Part shown: positions 1-8,590 of the stretch, in pieces
Position numbering within the stretch: position 1 is the stretch's first letter
Layout of the letters: each line of letters starts with the position of its first letter
Origin: Aurantiacibacter sediminis
GTDB lineage: Bacteria > Pseudomonadota > Alphaproteobacteria > Sphingomonadales > Sphingomonadaceae
Length of the DNA: 64,000 nucleotides
Assembly: GCF_016019885.1 (NCBI RefSeq)
Contig: NZ_JAEANY010000004.1
Coordinates: 207,054 to 271,053, forward strand
Direction of reading: 5' to 3'
Position numbers and translations under genes: made by a program
Notes under the pieces: model-generated
What the model was told of the DNA's origin: nothing
What the model saw: the letters and a program-made list of their open reading frames with translations, nothing else
Database searches by the model: none

Positions 1-207
1 CTGTGCGGTATCGGCTTCACCATGAGCCTGTTTATCGGCGAATTGGCCTTCCCGGGCTCTGGCGAAGCTGCACGTTTGCTACGCGATGAAGCCAAGATCG
101 GCGTCCTCACCGGCTCGCTTATTTCCGCCATCATGGGCTATACGGTATTGCGCCTGACCACATCCCATCCCGAGCAGAAGGACGATCCCAACAGCCCGGT
201 AGTATGA
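1..207 (+). CDS. nhaA: Na+/H+ antiporter NhaA, C-terminal end (partial)
   Basis: The reading frame is open from the first base, so the gene begins before the window. The visible 68 residues start [17 protein letters not shown], the characteristic motif of the last part of NhaA, and continue with a final membrane helix ([14 protein letters not shown]) and a short charged tail. NhaA is an inner-membrane sodium/proton antiporter that exports Na+ in exchange for protons for pH and salt homeostasis. A stem-loop with a T-run follows the stop codon. The family call rests on this C-terminal signature only. Confidence 0.85.
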   Translation: MCGIGFTMSLFIGELAFPGSGEAARLLRDEAKIGVLTGSLISAIMGYTVLRLTTSHPEQKDDPNSPVV

Positions 208-228
208 CCGGAGGCTAAAGGGCCAACG

Positions 229-266
229 AAAAAGGCAGGCGGAGCAAATGCTCGGCCTGCCTTTTT
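229..266 (+). terminator. Rho-independent terminator after nhaA
   Basis: An inverted repeat (GGCAGGC...GCCTGCC, with further pairing of GGAGC and GCTC around an AAAT loop) is followed by five T and preceded by five A. It can therefore stop transcripts from nhaA and from the DUF3297 gene that converges from the other side. Confidence 0.85.
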
Positions 267-298
267 GATTCGCATCGCTTGCGTAGCTGGTGTGCGTC

Positions 299-583
299 TT
301 AGTCTTTCTTATTGACCGGCGCGTCTTCGCCCAGATCTTCATACCATGCTTCAACCGGTCCATTCAGCTTGATCGTCAAAGGGCGGCCCTTGCGATCGAC
401 CGTCTTGCCCGCCTGCACGCGTACCCAGCTTTCGGGGATCGAGTATTCCTCAATGTCGGTGCGCACGCGCCCCTTGAAGCGGATGGCTACGCCGCGCTGC
501 AGCTTTTCGGCATCGAAGTGCTTGCTGCGCGGATCGATCGAGAGGTGATCGGGCGGAAGGTCGGTTTGCTGTTCGTCACTCAT
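299..583 (-). CDS. DUF3297 family small protein
   Basis: This 94-residue soluble protein begins MSDEQQTDLPPDHLSIDPRS and contains the block HFDAEKLQRGVAIRFKGR, typical of the DUF3297 family, which is widespread in proteobacteria and has no established function. An in-frame start 36 bases upstream would add an unconvincing hydrophobic leader, so the internal ATG at 583 is preferred. It converges with nhaA across a shared terminator. Older annotations sometimes call such proteins glutathione peroxidase, but no peroxidase motif is visible here. Confidence 0.75.
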   Translation of the reverse strand: MSDEQQTDLPPDHLSIDPRSKHFDAEKLQRGVAIRFKGRVRTDIEEYSIPESWVRVQAGKTVDRKGRPLTIKLNGPVEAWYEDLGEDAPVNKKD

Positions 584-721
584 GGCGCTCGCCCCTAACC
601 CGATTGGCGCAAAAAGCAATCCAATTGCCGATCAGGCGCAAACCCGTCTTGCCCTTTTCCGCAGGGCCTTCTAAGGGCGGCGCTTCGTGCGCAGGCCTTT
701 GCCTGCACGGTTCGCTTGGCC

Positions 722-806
722 GCGGGCGTGGCGGAACTGGTAGACGCGCTGGTTTTAGGTACCAGTATCGCAAGATGTGGGGGTTCGAGTCCCTTCGCCC
801 GCACCA
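722..806 (+). tRNA. tRNA-Leu (anticodon UAG)
   Basis: The sequence folds as a class II tRNA. The acceptor arms GCGGGCG/CGCCCGC pair, and the anticodon arm CTGGT-TTTAGGT-ACCAG exposes TAG. A long variable arm and the T-arm GGGTTCGAGTCCC follow, and the 3' CCA is encoded. It lies 64 bases upstream of tig. Confidence 0.95.
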
Positions 807-870
807 GTCTCGCCGTGCCGTAAATGGCACGGCGTGAACCGGATAAAGAGAGTTTGAGTAAAGGCTGACA

Positions 871-2457
871 ATGCAGATCGTCGAAACCACCAATGAAGGC
901 CTCAAGCGCGCCTACACCATCACCATCACTGCCAAGGATATCGATGACAAGATCGATGCCGAGGTAAAGAAGGTTGCTCCGCAGGTGCGCATGCCCGGCT
1001 TCCGTCCGGGTAAAGTGCCCGCCAACCTCGTGCGCAAGATGCACGGCGAAGCGCTGCATGCCGATGTGCTGAACACCACGGTGCGCGAATCGGTCGATGG
1101 CCTGATCAAGGACAAGAAGCTGCGCCCGGCTCTGCAGCCCAAGGTCGAGATGACCGAAGGCTATGAGCAGGGCAAGGATGCCGAAGTCAAAGTCGAAGTC
1201 GAAGTGCTGCCCGAAATCGAGGCGCCTTCGATCGAAGGTCTGAAGCTGGAAAAGCTGAATGTCCCGGTAAGCGACGAGCAGCTCGACGAAGCCCTGGGCA
1301 AGATTGCTGAAGGCCAGAAGAGCTACAAGGACGCTGCGAAGACCAAGAAGGCTGCTGAAGGCGACCAGCTGATCATCGATTTCGTCGGCCGCGTGGACGG
1401 CGAAGAATTCGAAGGTGGCAAGGCCGAAGGCGCGCCGCTGGTGATCGGTTCGGGCCAGTTTATTCCAGGTTTCGAAGAGCAGCTGACAGGCGCCAAGAAG
1501 GGTGATGAGAAAACCATCACCGTGACTTTCCCGGAAGATTATCCGGCAGAGCACCTCGCCGGCAAGGAAGCCGAATTCGACATCACTGTTCAGCAGGTAA
1601 AGACCGAAGCTGAAACGAAGGTCGACGATGATTTCGCCAAGCAGCTTGGCCTAGATGGCATCGATAAGCTTAAGGAACTGGTGAAAGGCCAGATCGAGCA
1701 GGAAAGCGCCGGTCTCACCCGCACCCAGATGAAGCGCCAGCTGCTCGATACGCTCGCAGCCGATCACGATTTCGATGTTCCGCCGACCATGGTGGAAGCC
1801 GAGTTCGACCAGATCTGGAATCAGCTGACCCAGGAAGCTGCCAAGGAAGACGATACCGAAGCGGCGATGAAGGAATTGGAAGCCGAAAAGGACGATTACA
1901 AGCGCATTGCAGAGCGCCGCGTGCGTCTCGGCCTGCTGCTTTCCGAAATCGGCCAGGCCAATGGCGTGGAAATCAGCCAGCAGGAAATGCAGATGCTGAT
2001 CCAGCAGGCTGCCCAGCAGTATCGCCCGGAAGATCGTGAGCGTTTCATGGAATATGTCCGCAACGAGCCGATGGCCCAGGCCCAGCTGCGCGCTCCGCTG
2101 TATGAAGACAAGGTCGTCGACTTCCTGTTCGACAAGGCTGAAGTCACCGAGCGCGAAGTGACGCGCGAGGAGCTGGAAGCTGCGATCGAAGCCGAAGAAG
2201 CAGCGCCTGCTCCGGCCAAGAAGAAGGCACCCGCCAAGAAGAAGGCATCGGCGAAAAAGGCTCCGGCCAAGAAGGAAACTGCAAAGAAAGCAGCTCCGAA
2301 GAAAGCCGCAGCCAAGAAGGCCGATGACAAAAAGCCCGCTGCGAAGAAGGCTCCGGCCAAGAAAGCGGCTGCGAAGAAGGACGACGCCAAGCCTGCTGCA
2401 AAGAAGGCTCCGGCGAAAAAGCCTGCTGCCAAAAAGGCACCGGCCAAGAAGAAGTAA
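871..2457 (+). CDS. tig: Trigger factor with a lysine/alanine-rich C-terminal extension
   Basis: Ribosome-associated chaperone and peptidyl-prolyl isomerase that meets nascent chains at the tunnel exit. The N-terminal domain carries the ribosome-docking signature GFRPGKVP near residues 43-50, followed by an FKBP-like domain (GDQLIIDFVGRVDGEEF) and a helical C-terminal chaperone domain. The protein has 528 residues, about 80-100 more than most trigger factors. From about residue 450 to the end it is almost only K, A and P in repeats such as KKAPAKK, resembling histone H1-like tails. Codons within the repeats vary, so the tail is not a simple DNA slippage tract. The tig-clpP-clpX order usual in bacteria is interrupted here by about 8 kb. 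A bidirectional terminator follows. Confidence 0.97.
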   Translation: MQIVETTNEGLKRAYTITITAKDIDDKIDAEVKKVAPQVRMPGFRPGKVPANLVRKMHGEALHADVLNTTVRESVDGLIKDKKLRPALQPKVEMTEGYEQGKDAEVKVEVEVLPEIEAPSIEGLKLEKLNVPVSDEQLDEALGKIAEGQKSYKDAAKTKKAAEGDQLIIDFVGRVDGEEFEGGKAEGAPLVIGSGQFIPGFEEQLTGAKKGDEKTITVTFPEDYPAEHLAGKEAEFDITVQQVKTEAETKVDDDFAKQLGLDGIDKLKELVKGQIEQESAGLTRTQMKRQLLDTLAADHDFDVPPTMVEAEFDQIWNQLTQEAAKEDDTEAAMKELEAEKDDYKRIAERRVRLGLLLSEIGQANGVEISQQEMQMLIQQAAQQYRPEDRERFMEYVRNEPMAQAQLRAPLYEDKVVDFLFDKAEVTEREVTREELEAAIEAEEAAPAPAKKKAPAKKKASAKKAPAKKETAKKAAPKKAAAKKADDKKPAAKKAPAKKAAAKKDDAKPAAKKAPAKKPAAKKAPAKKK

Positions 2458-2475
2458 TCGCTCTCAGCACGACGT

Positions 2476-2514
2476 AAAAAGCCCTCTCCGGCCTCACGCT
2501 GGAGAGGGCTTTTT
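2476..2514. terminator. Bidirectional terminator between tig and a TonB receptor gene
   Basis: The stem AAAAAGCCCTCTCC / GGAGAGGGCTTTTT has a loop of about 11 bases, with A and T tracts on both sides. It serves tig on the plus strand and the converging receptor gene on the minus strand. Confidence 0.88.
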
Positions 2515-2534
2515 CTTTGCCGTGCATTGGCTGC

Positions 2535-4631
2535 TTAGAAGCTGCCCGTCAGTGTAAGCGTAATGCGCTGTCCCAGATCTCGGCGGCGCTCTTCTGTGAA
2601 GAGGATCGGGGCTGTATTGCGCGGTCCGTCGAACACCGTCCGGCGCAGGAAATCTTCATTGTCGAGCAAGTCTGCCAGCCGCACATTGGCGGTCATCCCG
2701 AACAGGTCCTTATACTCGACGAAAATTGCGGCCTGTCGAAGTGGCCCGAATTCAAGGATTTCCTGCGTCACACGAAAGCTTGGTGCGGGGTCCACCTCTT
2801 CGAAAGAGCCGCCATAGGCCCAGTCTGTCCCCGGGATGTCGTGGCGAAAATCGACCCGCATTTCGAAGGGACGAAAACGGTCGAACCGCCGGGCGGTATT
2901 GGTGACGGGATCAATCAGTTCCGACTCTTCCCATTGCACATCGACGTCCAGCTGTCCGCCTTCCAGTCCGATCGGCGCTAGCTGTAATGTGCCGACAAAC
3001 CGAAAGCCCCGCCTGCTTGCGCTTTCCAGATTTCCGCGTGCTTCACCGCCGCCCGCAACAGGCACGATGATCAGCAGGTCCTCGATTTCCTGATCGAACA
3101 GGGTTAGCGTCGCGGAGCCCCATTCGCCGAAATTCTTGGCAATCTCCAGCTCGATTTCCCAACTCTGCTGCGGACGCAGTTCGGCATTCCCAGCGTTCTC
3201 CTGCTCTTCCGACAGATCGACGCTGGCGAGGAAATCCCCGAAATCAAGCTGGCCCACGCGGCGCGCGATCTCAAGATTGAGGTCGAGCCCATCGGTCGGC
3301 GTCCATGCCAGTGCCAGCGATCCCTTTGGCCGCTGGAAAGAACGGGTGCGCGAATTGTCGCCCGTTTGTGAAAGCTGGGAATATTCACCGCCCCCGATCA
3401 GCTGGACGGTGAGGTTGTCGGTGATCGGGAAACCGATGCTCAGCAAGGCTTCGTAGCGATCTTCCCGCACGCCGCCCACGCCCCCGTCGAAATCGACTTC
3501 GACGTATTCCGCGCTGACTGGGTCGAAGGCGAAGAGCTCGCCGACCTGGTCGAGCCGATTGAACGCGGCTTCGCCCGACAGCTGCCAATCGGCACCGAGC
3601 AAGCTCCAACTATATTCGGCCCGTCCGATCCGCTCGCCCTCTTCTGCCACGCGGACGAATTGCGAGCCGCTGAGCGGCAGCCCAGCCGTGTCGAGCAGCG
3701 AGCTCGACGTGCGATCACGGTAATCAAAGCTTTCAAGCGCGATGAGCTTCATCTCGCCGCCGAAAAGCGGGAAAGTGATGTCACCGCCCAGCTCGTAATA
3801 CCATTCGTCGCTGTCGGTGTTGAATGTCTCCAGGAAAGGCTCGAGCGTGGTGTTGGCGACCCGCTCTTCCGCCTCATCCGCATCGAAGATCTCGATGCCA
3901 CCGCTGAGGTTCAGATTGACCGCCACATCTGGCGCGACATCGAAAGACAGGAAGGCGTTGAGATTGGGTCGGTTGAACAGATTGGTCGATGTGTTGAGCC
4001 GCTCGTCTATCGTTCCATCGGCGAGTGTGATGAAGGACGGGCCAATCCGCCCACGCGCGAAATCGCGGTTTTCCAATGCGATTGTATAATCCACGCCGCC
4101 AAGTTGGCCGGTCAGCGACACTTCGCCTTCGAACCATTGCGCAGGAGCATTGCCGAAATTCCATTCAGGCCGCCAGCGAAACTGTCCGGCCGCCCCGCCC
4201 TGCCGTACGATGATATTGGCGACGCGCCCCGATAGACCGGGAATATCCAGCGTCGCGCCATCGACAATTTCGATGCGCACCACCTGATCGACAGAAATAC
4301 GCGCGAGCTGATCTGAGGTGCTGGTGGATTTGCTGGAAATCCGCTCGCCATTGATCAGCAGATTTTCCGAAGCCTGGCCAAAGCCGCGACCTCCACCGCC
4401 TCCACCGCGATCAACATTGAAGCCAGGCAACTGCTCGATGATATCGAGGGCATTGCGCGGAGCAAAACGGGCGAAGTCCTCGGGCGCGTAAGTCTCACGA
4501 ACTTCGCCAGCGGAGCCGCTCTGGATCTCTTCAGCAGCCTCACCACCGTCCTGCGCAAACGCAGGTGCCGACTGACAGACGAGTGCCGTGGCAAGCGCCA
4601 GCAATCCGCAGTGCGCAAAACGTGAAGTCAC
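2535..4631 (-). CDS. TonB-dependent outer-membrane receptor (paralogue 1)
   Basis: The protein has 698 residues with a signal peptide ending near APAFAQ. The plug-type segment (NALDIIEQLPGFNVDRG, LLINGERISSKS, VVRIEIVDGA) resembles TonB receptor plugs, and the rest is beta-strand-rich barrel sequence ending in aromatic Phe (LTLTGSF). Such receptors use TonB energy to import scarce ligands across the outer membrane; the ligand cannot be read from sequence. It is clearly a paralogue of the receptor at 6279-8384, sharing the plug blocks, RVGQLDFGDFLAS against RVGQLSFGDFLAS, and the C-terminal layout. Both flank a secreted amidase on the same strand with gaps of 64 and 41 bases, suggesting a receptor-amidase-receptor operon. 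A glycine-rich stretch (GGGGGG) sits in the plug. Confidence 0.88.
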   Translation of the reverse strand: MTSRFAHCGLLALATALVCQSAPAFAQDGGEAAEEIQSGSAGEVRETYAPEDFARFAPRNALDIIEQLPGFNVDRGGGGGGRGFGQASENLLINGERISSKSTSTSDQLARISVDQVVRIEIVDGATLDIPGLSGRVANIIVRQGGAAGQFRWRPEWNFGNAPAQWFEGEVSLTGQLGGVDYTIALENRDFARGRIGPSFITLADGTIDERLNTSTNLFNRPNLNAFLSFDVAPDVAVNLNLSGGIEIFDADEAEERVANTTLEPFLETFNTDSDEWYYELGGDITFPLFGGEMKLIALESFDYRDRTSSSLLDTAGLPLSGSQFVRVAEEGERIGRAEYSWSLLGADWQLSGEAAFNRLDQVGELFAFDPVSAEYVEVDFDGGVGGVREDRYEALLSIGFPITDNLTVQLIGGGEYSQLSQTGDNSRTRSFQRPKGSLALAWTPTDGLDLNLEIARRVGQLDFGDFLASVDLSEEQENAGNAELRPQQSWEIELEIAKNFGEWGSATLTLFDQEIEDLLIIVPVAGGGEARGNLESASRRGFRFVGTLQLAPIGLEGGQLDVDVQWEESELIDPVTNTARRFDRFRPFEMRVDFRHDIPGTDWAYGGSFEEVDPAPSFRVTQEILEFGPLRQAAIFVEYKDLFGMTANVRLADLLDNEDFLRRTVFDGPRNTAPILFTEERRRDLGQRITLTLTGSF

Positions 4632-4695
4632 GAAAATCCTGTTCCCAGATCGTTATCAGGCGCGCGAATGGTTGCGCGGGCGCGCCATGGCTTGG

Positions 4696-6237
4696 TCAGT
4701 CAGTGTTTGGCAAGGGGCTTGGTTCCCAGCGCTCCATATCCGGAACGGCCAATTCCGCTGTGCGCGAACGCTCATAGGCGGCCCCAGCCTGAAGGATCGC
4801 ATGGTCATCCCACGCCGCGCCCATGAAGGATATGCCGACGGGCAGGCCTTCGATATGACCCATCGGGACGGTCAGATGCGGATATCCGGCAATCGCGGCC
4901 AGCGAGCCCGCGCCGACGCTGCCGCGATAGTTGTCGCCATTTACAAGGTCTGTCACCCACGCCGGTCCGCGTGTGGGGGCAACGACAAAGGCGACATCGT
5001 TTTCCGCCAGCATCCGGTCGAGACCTTCCGGTCCGGCAAGGCGAAGCGCGGTGGCGCGCGCTTCTTCATATTCGGCGCGGTCGGTGGTGCCGAGCGCCAT
5101 GTGGAACAGGTCCTGATCGAACCAGCGCATTTCAGCATCGGCATTGGCTTCGTTGAAAGTGATCAGCTCTTCCAGGCTGCGCACCGGAATATCGGCGGGC
5201 GAGGATTGCAGATAGGCATCGATCCCTTCGCGGAACTCATAAAGCAGCACGGTAAAACTCGCCCCGCCCATTGCGTTGTTCGCATCATAATCGATATCGA
5301 CCAGCACAGCGCCCTGCGCCTCCAAATCGGCAAGCGCCTGCTCGTAAATCGCCTCCAGCGGTGCAAAGCCGCCCGAGCGATTTCGGATGACGCCGATGCG
5401 CACGCCATCGAGCGAAGCGGTCTCCAGCCCGGCAGTGAAATCGAACAGCAGGTCGCCCTCGCCGATTTCCCCATAGTCCGGCCCGGCGATGGCGCTGAGC
5501 AGCAATGCCGCGTCATAAACGCTGCGCGTCATCGGCCCGGCGGTGTCCTGCGTGTGGCTGATCGGCACGATATGCGCCTGGCTGACCAGGCCGACGGTGG
5601 GCTTAAGTCCCACCACGCCATTCATGCTGGCAGGACAGGTGATCGAGCCGTTGGTCTCCGTCCCGATGGCTCCCCAACTGAGACCTGCCGCAACCGCCGC
5701 GCCGCTGCCCGAGGACGAGCCGCAAGAATTGCGATCAATCGCATGCGGATTGCGCGTAATACCGCCCACCGCGCTCCAGCCGCTGCTTGAGCCGGTCGAA
5801 CGGAAATTCGCCCATTCGGACAGATTCGTCTTGCCGAGCACCACACCGCCATTCTGGCGCAGGCGCTCGATCAGCGGCGCATCGCGACCGGTATCATTCT
5901 CCGCGAGCGCTTGCGAGCCAGCCGTCGTGGGAAATTCGCGCGTCTCGATATTGTCTTTCACCAGCACAGTGCGACCGTCGAGGGCAGTGCCGCGCACCGC
6001 AATTGCGACTTGTCGCGCAGCTTCAGGCGGCAGGTGAGCGATGACCGCATTCAGCTCCGGGCCGGCATTATCAAGCTGCTCGATACGACGAGATTGGGCC
6101 GCGGCGGCATTTCCCATTTCGTCAGAAGCTTCGCGCACAACGACGAAGCCGCCTCCCCTATCTGCTTGCTGCGCATCGGCGATGGAGGGAAGCGAAAGCG
6201 AACTCGCAGCGATCAAAAGGGATATGGCAATTTTCAT
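4696..6237 (-). CDS. Amidase signature family enzyme with signal peptide
   Basis: A 513-residue enzyme with an export signal (MKIAISLLIAASSLSLPSIADA), so probably periplasmic. The amidase signature is visible. The catalytic lysine lies in VLVKDNIE, the Ser-cis-Ser region is SCGSSSGSGAAVAAG, and the nucleophile motif is GTETNGSITCPA, where Asn stands where Asp is common. The fold hydrolyses C-N bonds of amides, but the substrate is unknown. The start at 6237 is preferred over one seven codons upstream because AAGGAG lies just before it and the protein then begins with the signal peptide. It sits between two paralogous TonB receptors on the same strand, suggesting that it processes a ligand imported by one or both. 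Confidence 0.88.
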   Translation of the reverse strand: MKIAISLLIAASSLSLPSIADAQQADRGGGFVVVREASDEMGNAAAAQSRRIEQLDNAGPELNAVIAHLPPEAARQVAIAVRGTALDGRTVLVKDNIETREFPTTAGSQALAENDTGRDAPLIERLRQNGGVVLGKTNLSEWANFRSTGSSSGWSAVGGITRNPHAIDRNSCGSSSGSGAAVAAGLSWGAIGTETNGSITCPASMNGVVGLKPTVGLVSQAHIVPISHTQDTAGPMTRSVYDAALLLSAIAGPDYGEIGEGDLLFDFTAGLETASLDGVRIGVIRNRSGGFAPLEAIYEQALADLEAQGAVLVDIDYDANNAMGGASFTVLLYEFREGIDAYLQSSPADIPVRSLEELITFNEANADAEMRWFDQDLFHMALGTTDRAEYEEARATALRLAGPEGLDRMLAENDVAFVVAPTRGPAWVTDLVNGDNYRGSVGAGSLAAIAGYPHLTVPMGHIEGLPVGISFMGAAWDDHAILQAGAAYERSRTAELAVPDMERWEPSPLPNTD

Positions 6238-6278
6238 GACGCTCCTTCTGAGCGCCACTGTCAGTTATGACAATACCT

Positions 6279-8384
6279 CTAAAACTCCCCGCTGAGGCGG
6301 AAGTTGAAGATCGGCTGCACGCTCAAATCCTGCGTTTCGCGGAACAGCAGGGGGGAGCGATCACGATAGCCGTCGAAAACGAGGCGGTCCTGCACTGCGC
6401 GGCCATCGGTCAGGTTGAACACCGTCAGATTGGCTGTCATGCCGAACACATCTTTATGCTCGATAAAGGCGAAGGTGTAAGTCGGCCCTTCGTAATTCAG
6501 CGACACTTCGCCCAGCCGATAGTTCGGCAGCGCATTGTTGTATTCGAAGCCCATGCCCCACGCGAAGTTTGATCCGGGAATATCGTGACGCAGCGTCGCT
6601 TCGATCTCGTGATTGCGATTGCCGCTCCAGCGGCGCTCTTCGCCCGTCAGCGGATCGACCAGGCTGGTGCGGTCAAAATCCAAGGTCAGGTCAAGCTGCG
6701 CGCCGTTGAAACCGATCGGTTCGAGCTGGAAAGTGCTGTTCCAGCGAATGCCCCATACACTGGCGCTATCGATATTGCCGCGCGTTTCCAGACCGCCTTC
6801 GACCGGGATCAATTCGATGAAATCCTCGATCTCGCGGATATAAAATTCGATTTCGGTACTGCCCCATTCGCCCAGGCTCTTCGCAGCCTGCAATTCCAGC
6901 TCCCAGCTCTGCTGCGGGACAAGTTCGACATTCCCGGCATTCTGCTGGTCCTGATTGAGCGAGACGCTGGCAAGGAAATCGCCGAAGCTCAGTTGCCCGA
7001 CACGCCGCGCGAGTTCGAGCGAAATGTCGAAGCCTTCTTCGACCTGCCACGCCAGATTGACCGAGCCTTTCGGACGGAAAAAACTGCGGGTGAGACCCGT
7101 CTCGCCGGTCTGCGAAATAGTCGAATATTCGCCGCCTCCGCCGATTTGTAGGGAAAGATTATCGGCCAGCGATCGGCTTTGCGTCAGGATGCTTTCATAG
7201 CGATCTTCGGTGACGCCGCCGCTGCCATTGGGAAAAGCGATCTCGATAAGTTCGCCGCTGGGCTCAAGGCCGAAAAGCTGCCTTGTGCTGTCGAGCCGAT
7301 TGAAAGCGGCTTCCACATCCCATTGCCAATCGCCGCCGAGCATGGACCAGCTATATTCCGCGCGACCGATCCGCTCTCCGCTATCGCTGACAGACGCGAA
7401 ACGGCTGCCCGTGTCCGGACTGTCGTCGATGAAAACGAGCACGCTGTCAGACGTATTGCGGCTTTCCGAGAATTGCTCGAGCGCGATCAGTTTGAGCCGC
7501 CCGCCCATCAAGTCAAATTCGACATCGGCGCCGAGCTGGTAATTGTACCCGCGGCTGACATTGATGAAGTTGCGCGTGCGATCCACGCCAATTGTCAGGT
7601 CGCGAAACTGGTCGTCGCGAAAACTGCTATAGACGCGGCCATAGGCGGCATTCGCATTGACGACCGTGTCGCCCCCAGCGCGCCAGGTGATGTTTCCCGA
7701 AAGGCGCGGAAAATCCCCGACGAATTGCTGGCGCACGTCGCGTGTCTCGAGCACATTTCCGTCGGGATCGAAAATGAAGGACTCGCCTCCGCCAGCACCA
7801 CCGCGGCCGACCCCATTGCCGAGCGCCACCGTCCAGTCGAGTGTATCTCCCGATCCGCTAAGCGATACCTCGCCCCCGATAAAGCTCGGCTCGGCATAGC
7901 GGGGCCGCGCGCTGGCGCGATAGGTGAAGCGGCCGGAAATATCGCTTGGCCGGGTGATGACATTGGCCACCTGCCCGGACAAGCCGGCAATGCCGAGGCT
8001 CGCCCCTTCGACAATTTCGATGCGGACCACCCGGTCAGTCGCGATGCGTTGCAGCTGCGTGAAAACGCCATCGGACTTGTTCGTGATCCGCTCGCCATTA
8101 ATGAGCACATTTGCGCTTGCCTGCCCGAAGCCGCGCTGCCCGTCTTCTCCGCGCAGGGTAAAGCCGGGAACCTGGCTCAGCATATCGAGCGCATTGCGCG
8201 GTGCGAAGCGCTCGAAATCGGCGGGGGTGTAAACGCGCGCTCCGTCAGCGGCTTCGATGGGGTCGGGTGCTGGCTCCAGCACCACATCCCCGCTGCCCGC
8301 CTGCGCCATGGCAGGTTGCGCCACCGCCAGAATCGCGAGCACAGCTGCCCCTGACAAAAGCTGCTTCAACACCATTCCCCTCAT
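6279..8384 (-). CDS. TonB-dependent outer-membrane receptor (paralogue 2)
   Basis: About 700 residues with a signal peptide (LAILAVAQPAMAQA), then plug blocks NALDMLSQVPGFTLRG, VLINGERITNKS and VVRIEIVEGA, and a barrel ending in Phe (FRLSGEF). It is homologous along its whole length to the receptor at 2535-4631. It is the first gene of the probable receptor-amidase-receptor operon. Start choice is uncertain: candidates at 8384 and 8375 both leave a complete signal peptide, and a GAGGGG sequence lies too close to the second to decide. Ligand unknown. Confidence 0.87.
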   Translation of the reverse strand: MRGMVLKQLLSGAAVLAILAVAQPAMAQAGSGDVVLEPAPDPIEAADGARVYTPADFERFAPRNALDMLSQVPGFTLRGEDGQRGFGQASANVLINGERITNKSDGVFTQLQRIATDRVVRIEIVEGASLGIAGLSGQVANVITRPSDISGRFTYRASARPRYAEPSFIGGEVSLSGSGDTLDWTVALGNGVGRGGAGGGESFIFDPDGNVLETRDVRQQFVGDFPRLSGNITWRAGGDTVVNANAAYGRVYSSFRDDQFRDLTIGVDRTRNFINVSRGYNYQLGADVEFDLMGGRLKLIALEQFSESRNTSDSVLVFIDDSPDTGSRFASVSDSGERIGRAEYSWSMLGGDWQWDVEAAFNRLDSTRQLFGLEPSGELIEIAFPNGSGGVTEDRYESILTQSRSLADNLSLQIGGGGEYSTISQTGETGLTRSFFRPKGSVNLAWQVEEGFDISLELARRVGQLSFGDFLASVSLNQDQQNAGNVELVPQQSWELELQAAKSLGEWGSTEIEFYIREIEDFIELIPVEGGLETRGNIDSASVWGIRWNSTFQLEPIGFNGAQLDLTLDFDRTSLVDPLTGEERRWSGNRNHEIEATLRHDIPGSNFAWGMGFEYNNALPNYRLGEVSLNYEGPTYTFAFIEHKDVFGMTANLTVFNLTDGRAVQDRLVFDGYRDRSPLLFRETQDLSVQPIFNFRLSGEF

Positions 8385-8590
8385 CAACCACACTTGTAAT
8401 CGGAAGCCTCTTAGAAGCACAGCGCTGACGATCTGGCGTGTTCATCGACCAGCGACATTTTCCGCCCGACCGGCGCATTTCCTTACGATGAGGCGTTGTT
8501 CGCTAACGGTAATTTAACCCTGTTCGCCTTAATCGCAGACGCTGACTTTCGCGCAATGAGCGCAGAAACAGTAATTCTTGGAGAATTGGC

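Noticed and set aside
595-1554. Long open frame on the minus strand across tRNA-Leu and tig
   Set aside because: It runs antisense to tig, has no recognisable domain and reflects the high-GC codon pattern of the real gene.
2210-2457. Short repeats rich in AAGAAGG as a possible CRISPR or tandem repeat array
   Set aside because: They encode the in-frame Lys/Ala/Pro tail of trigger factor, and the units vary in length and codons.
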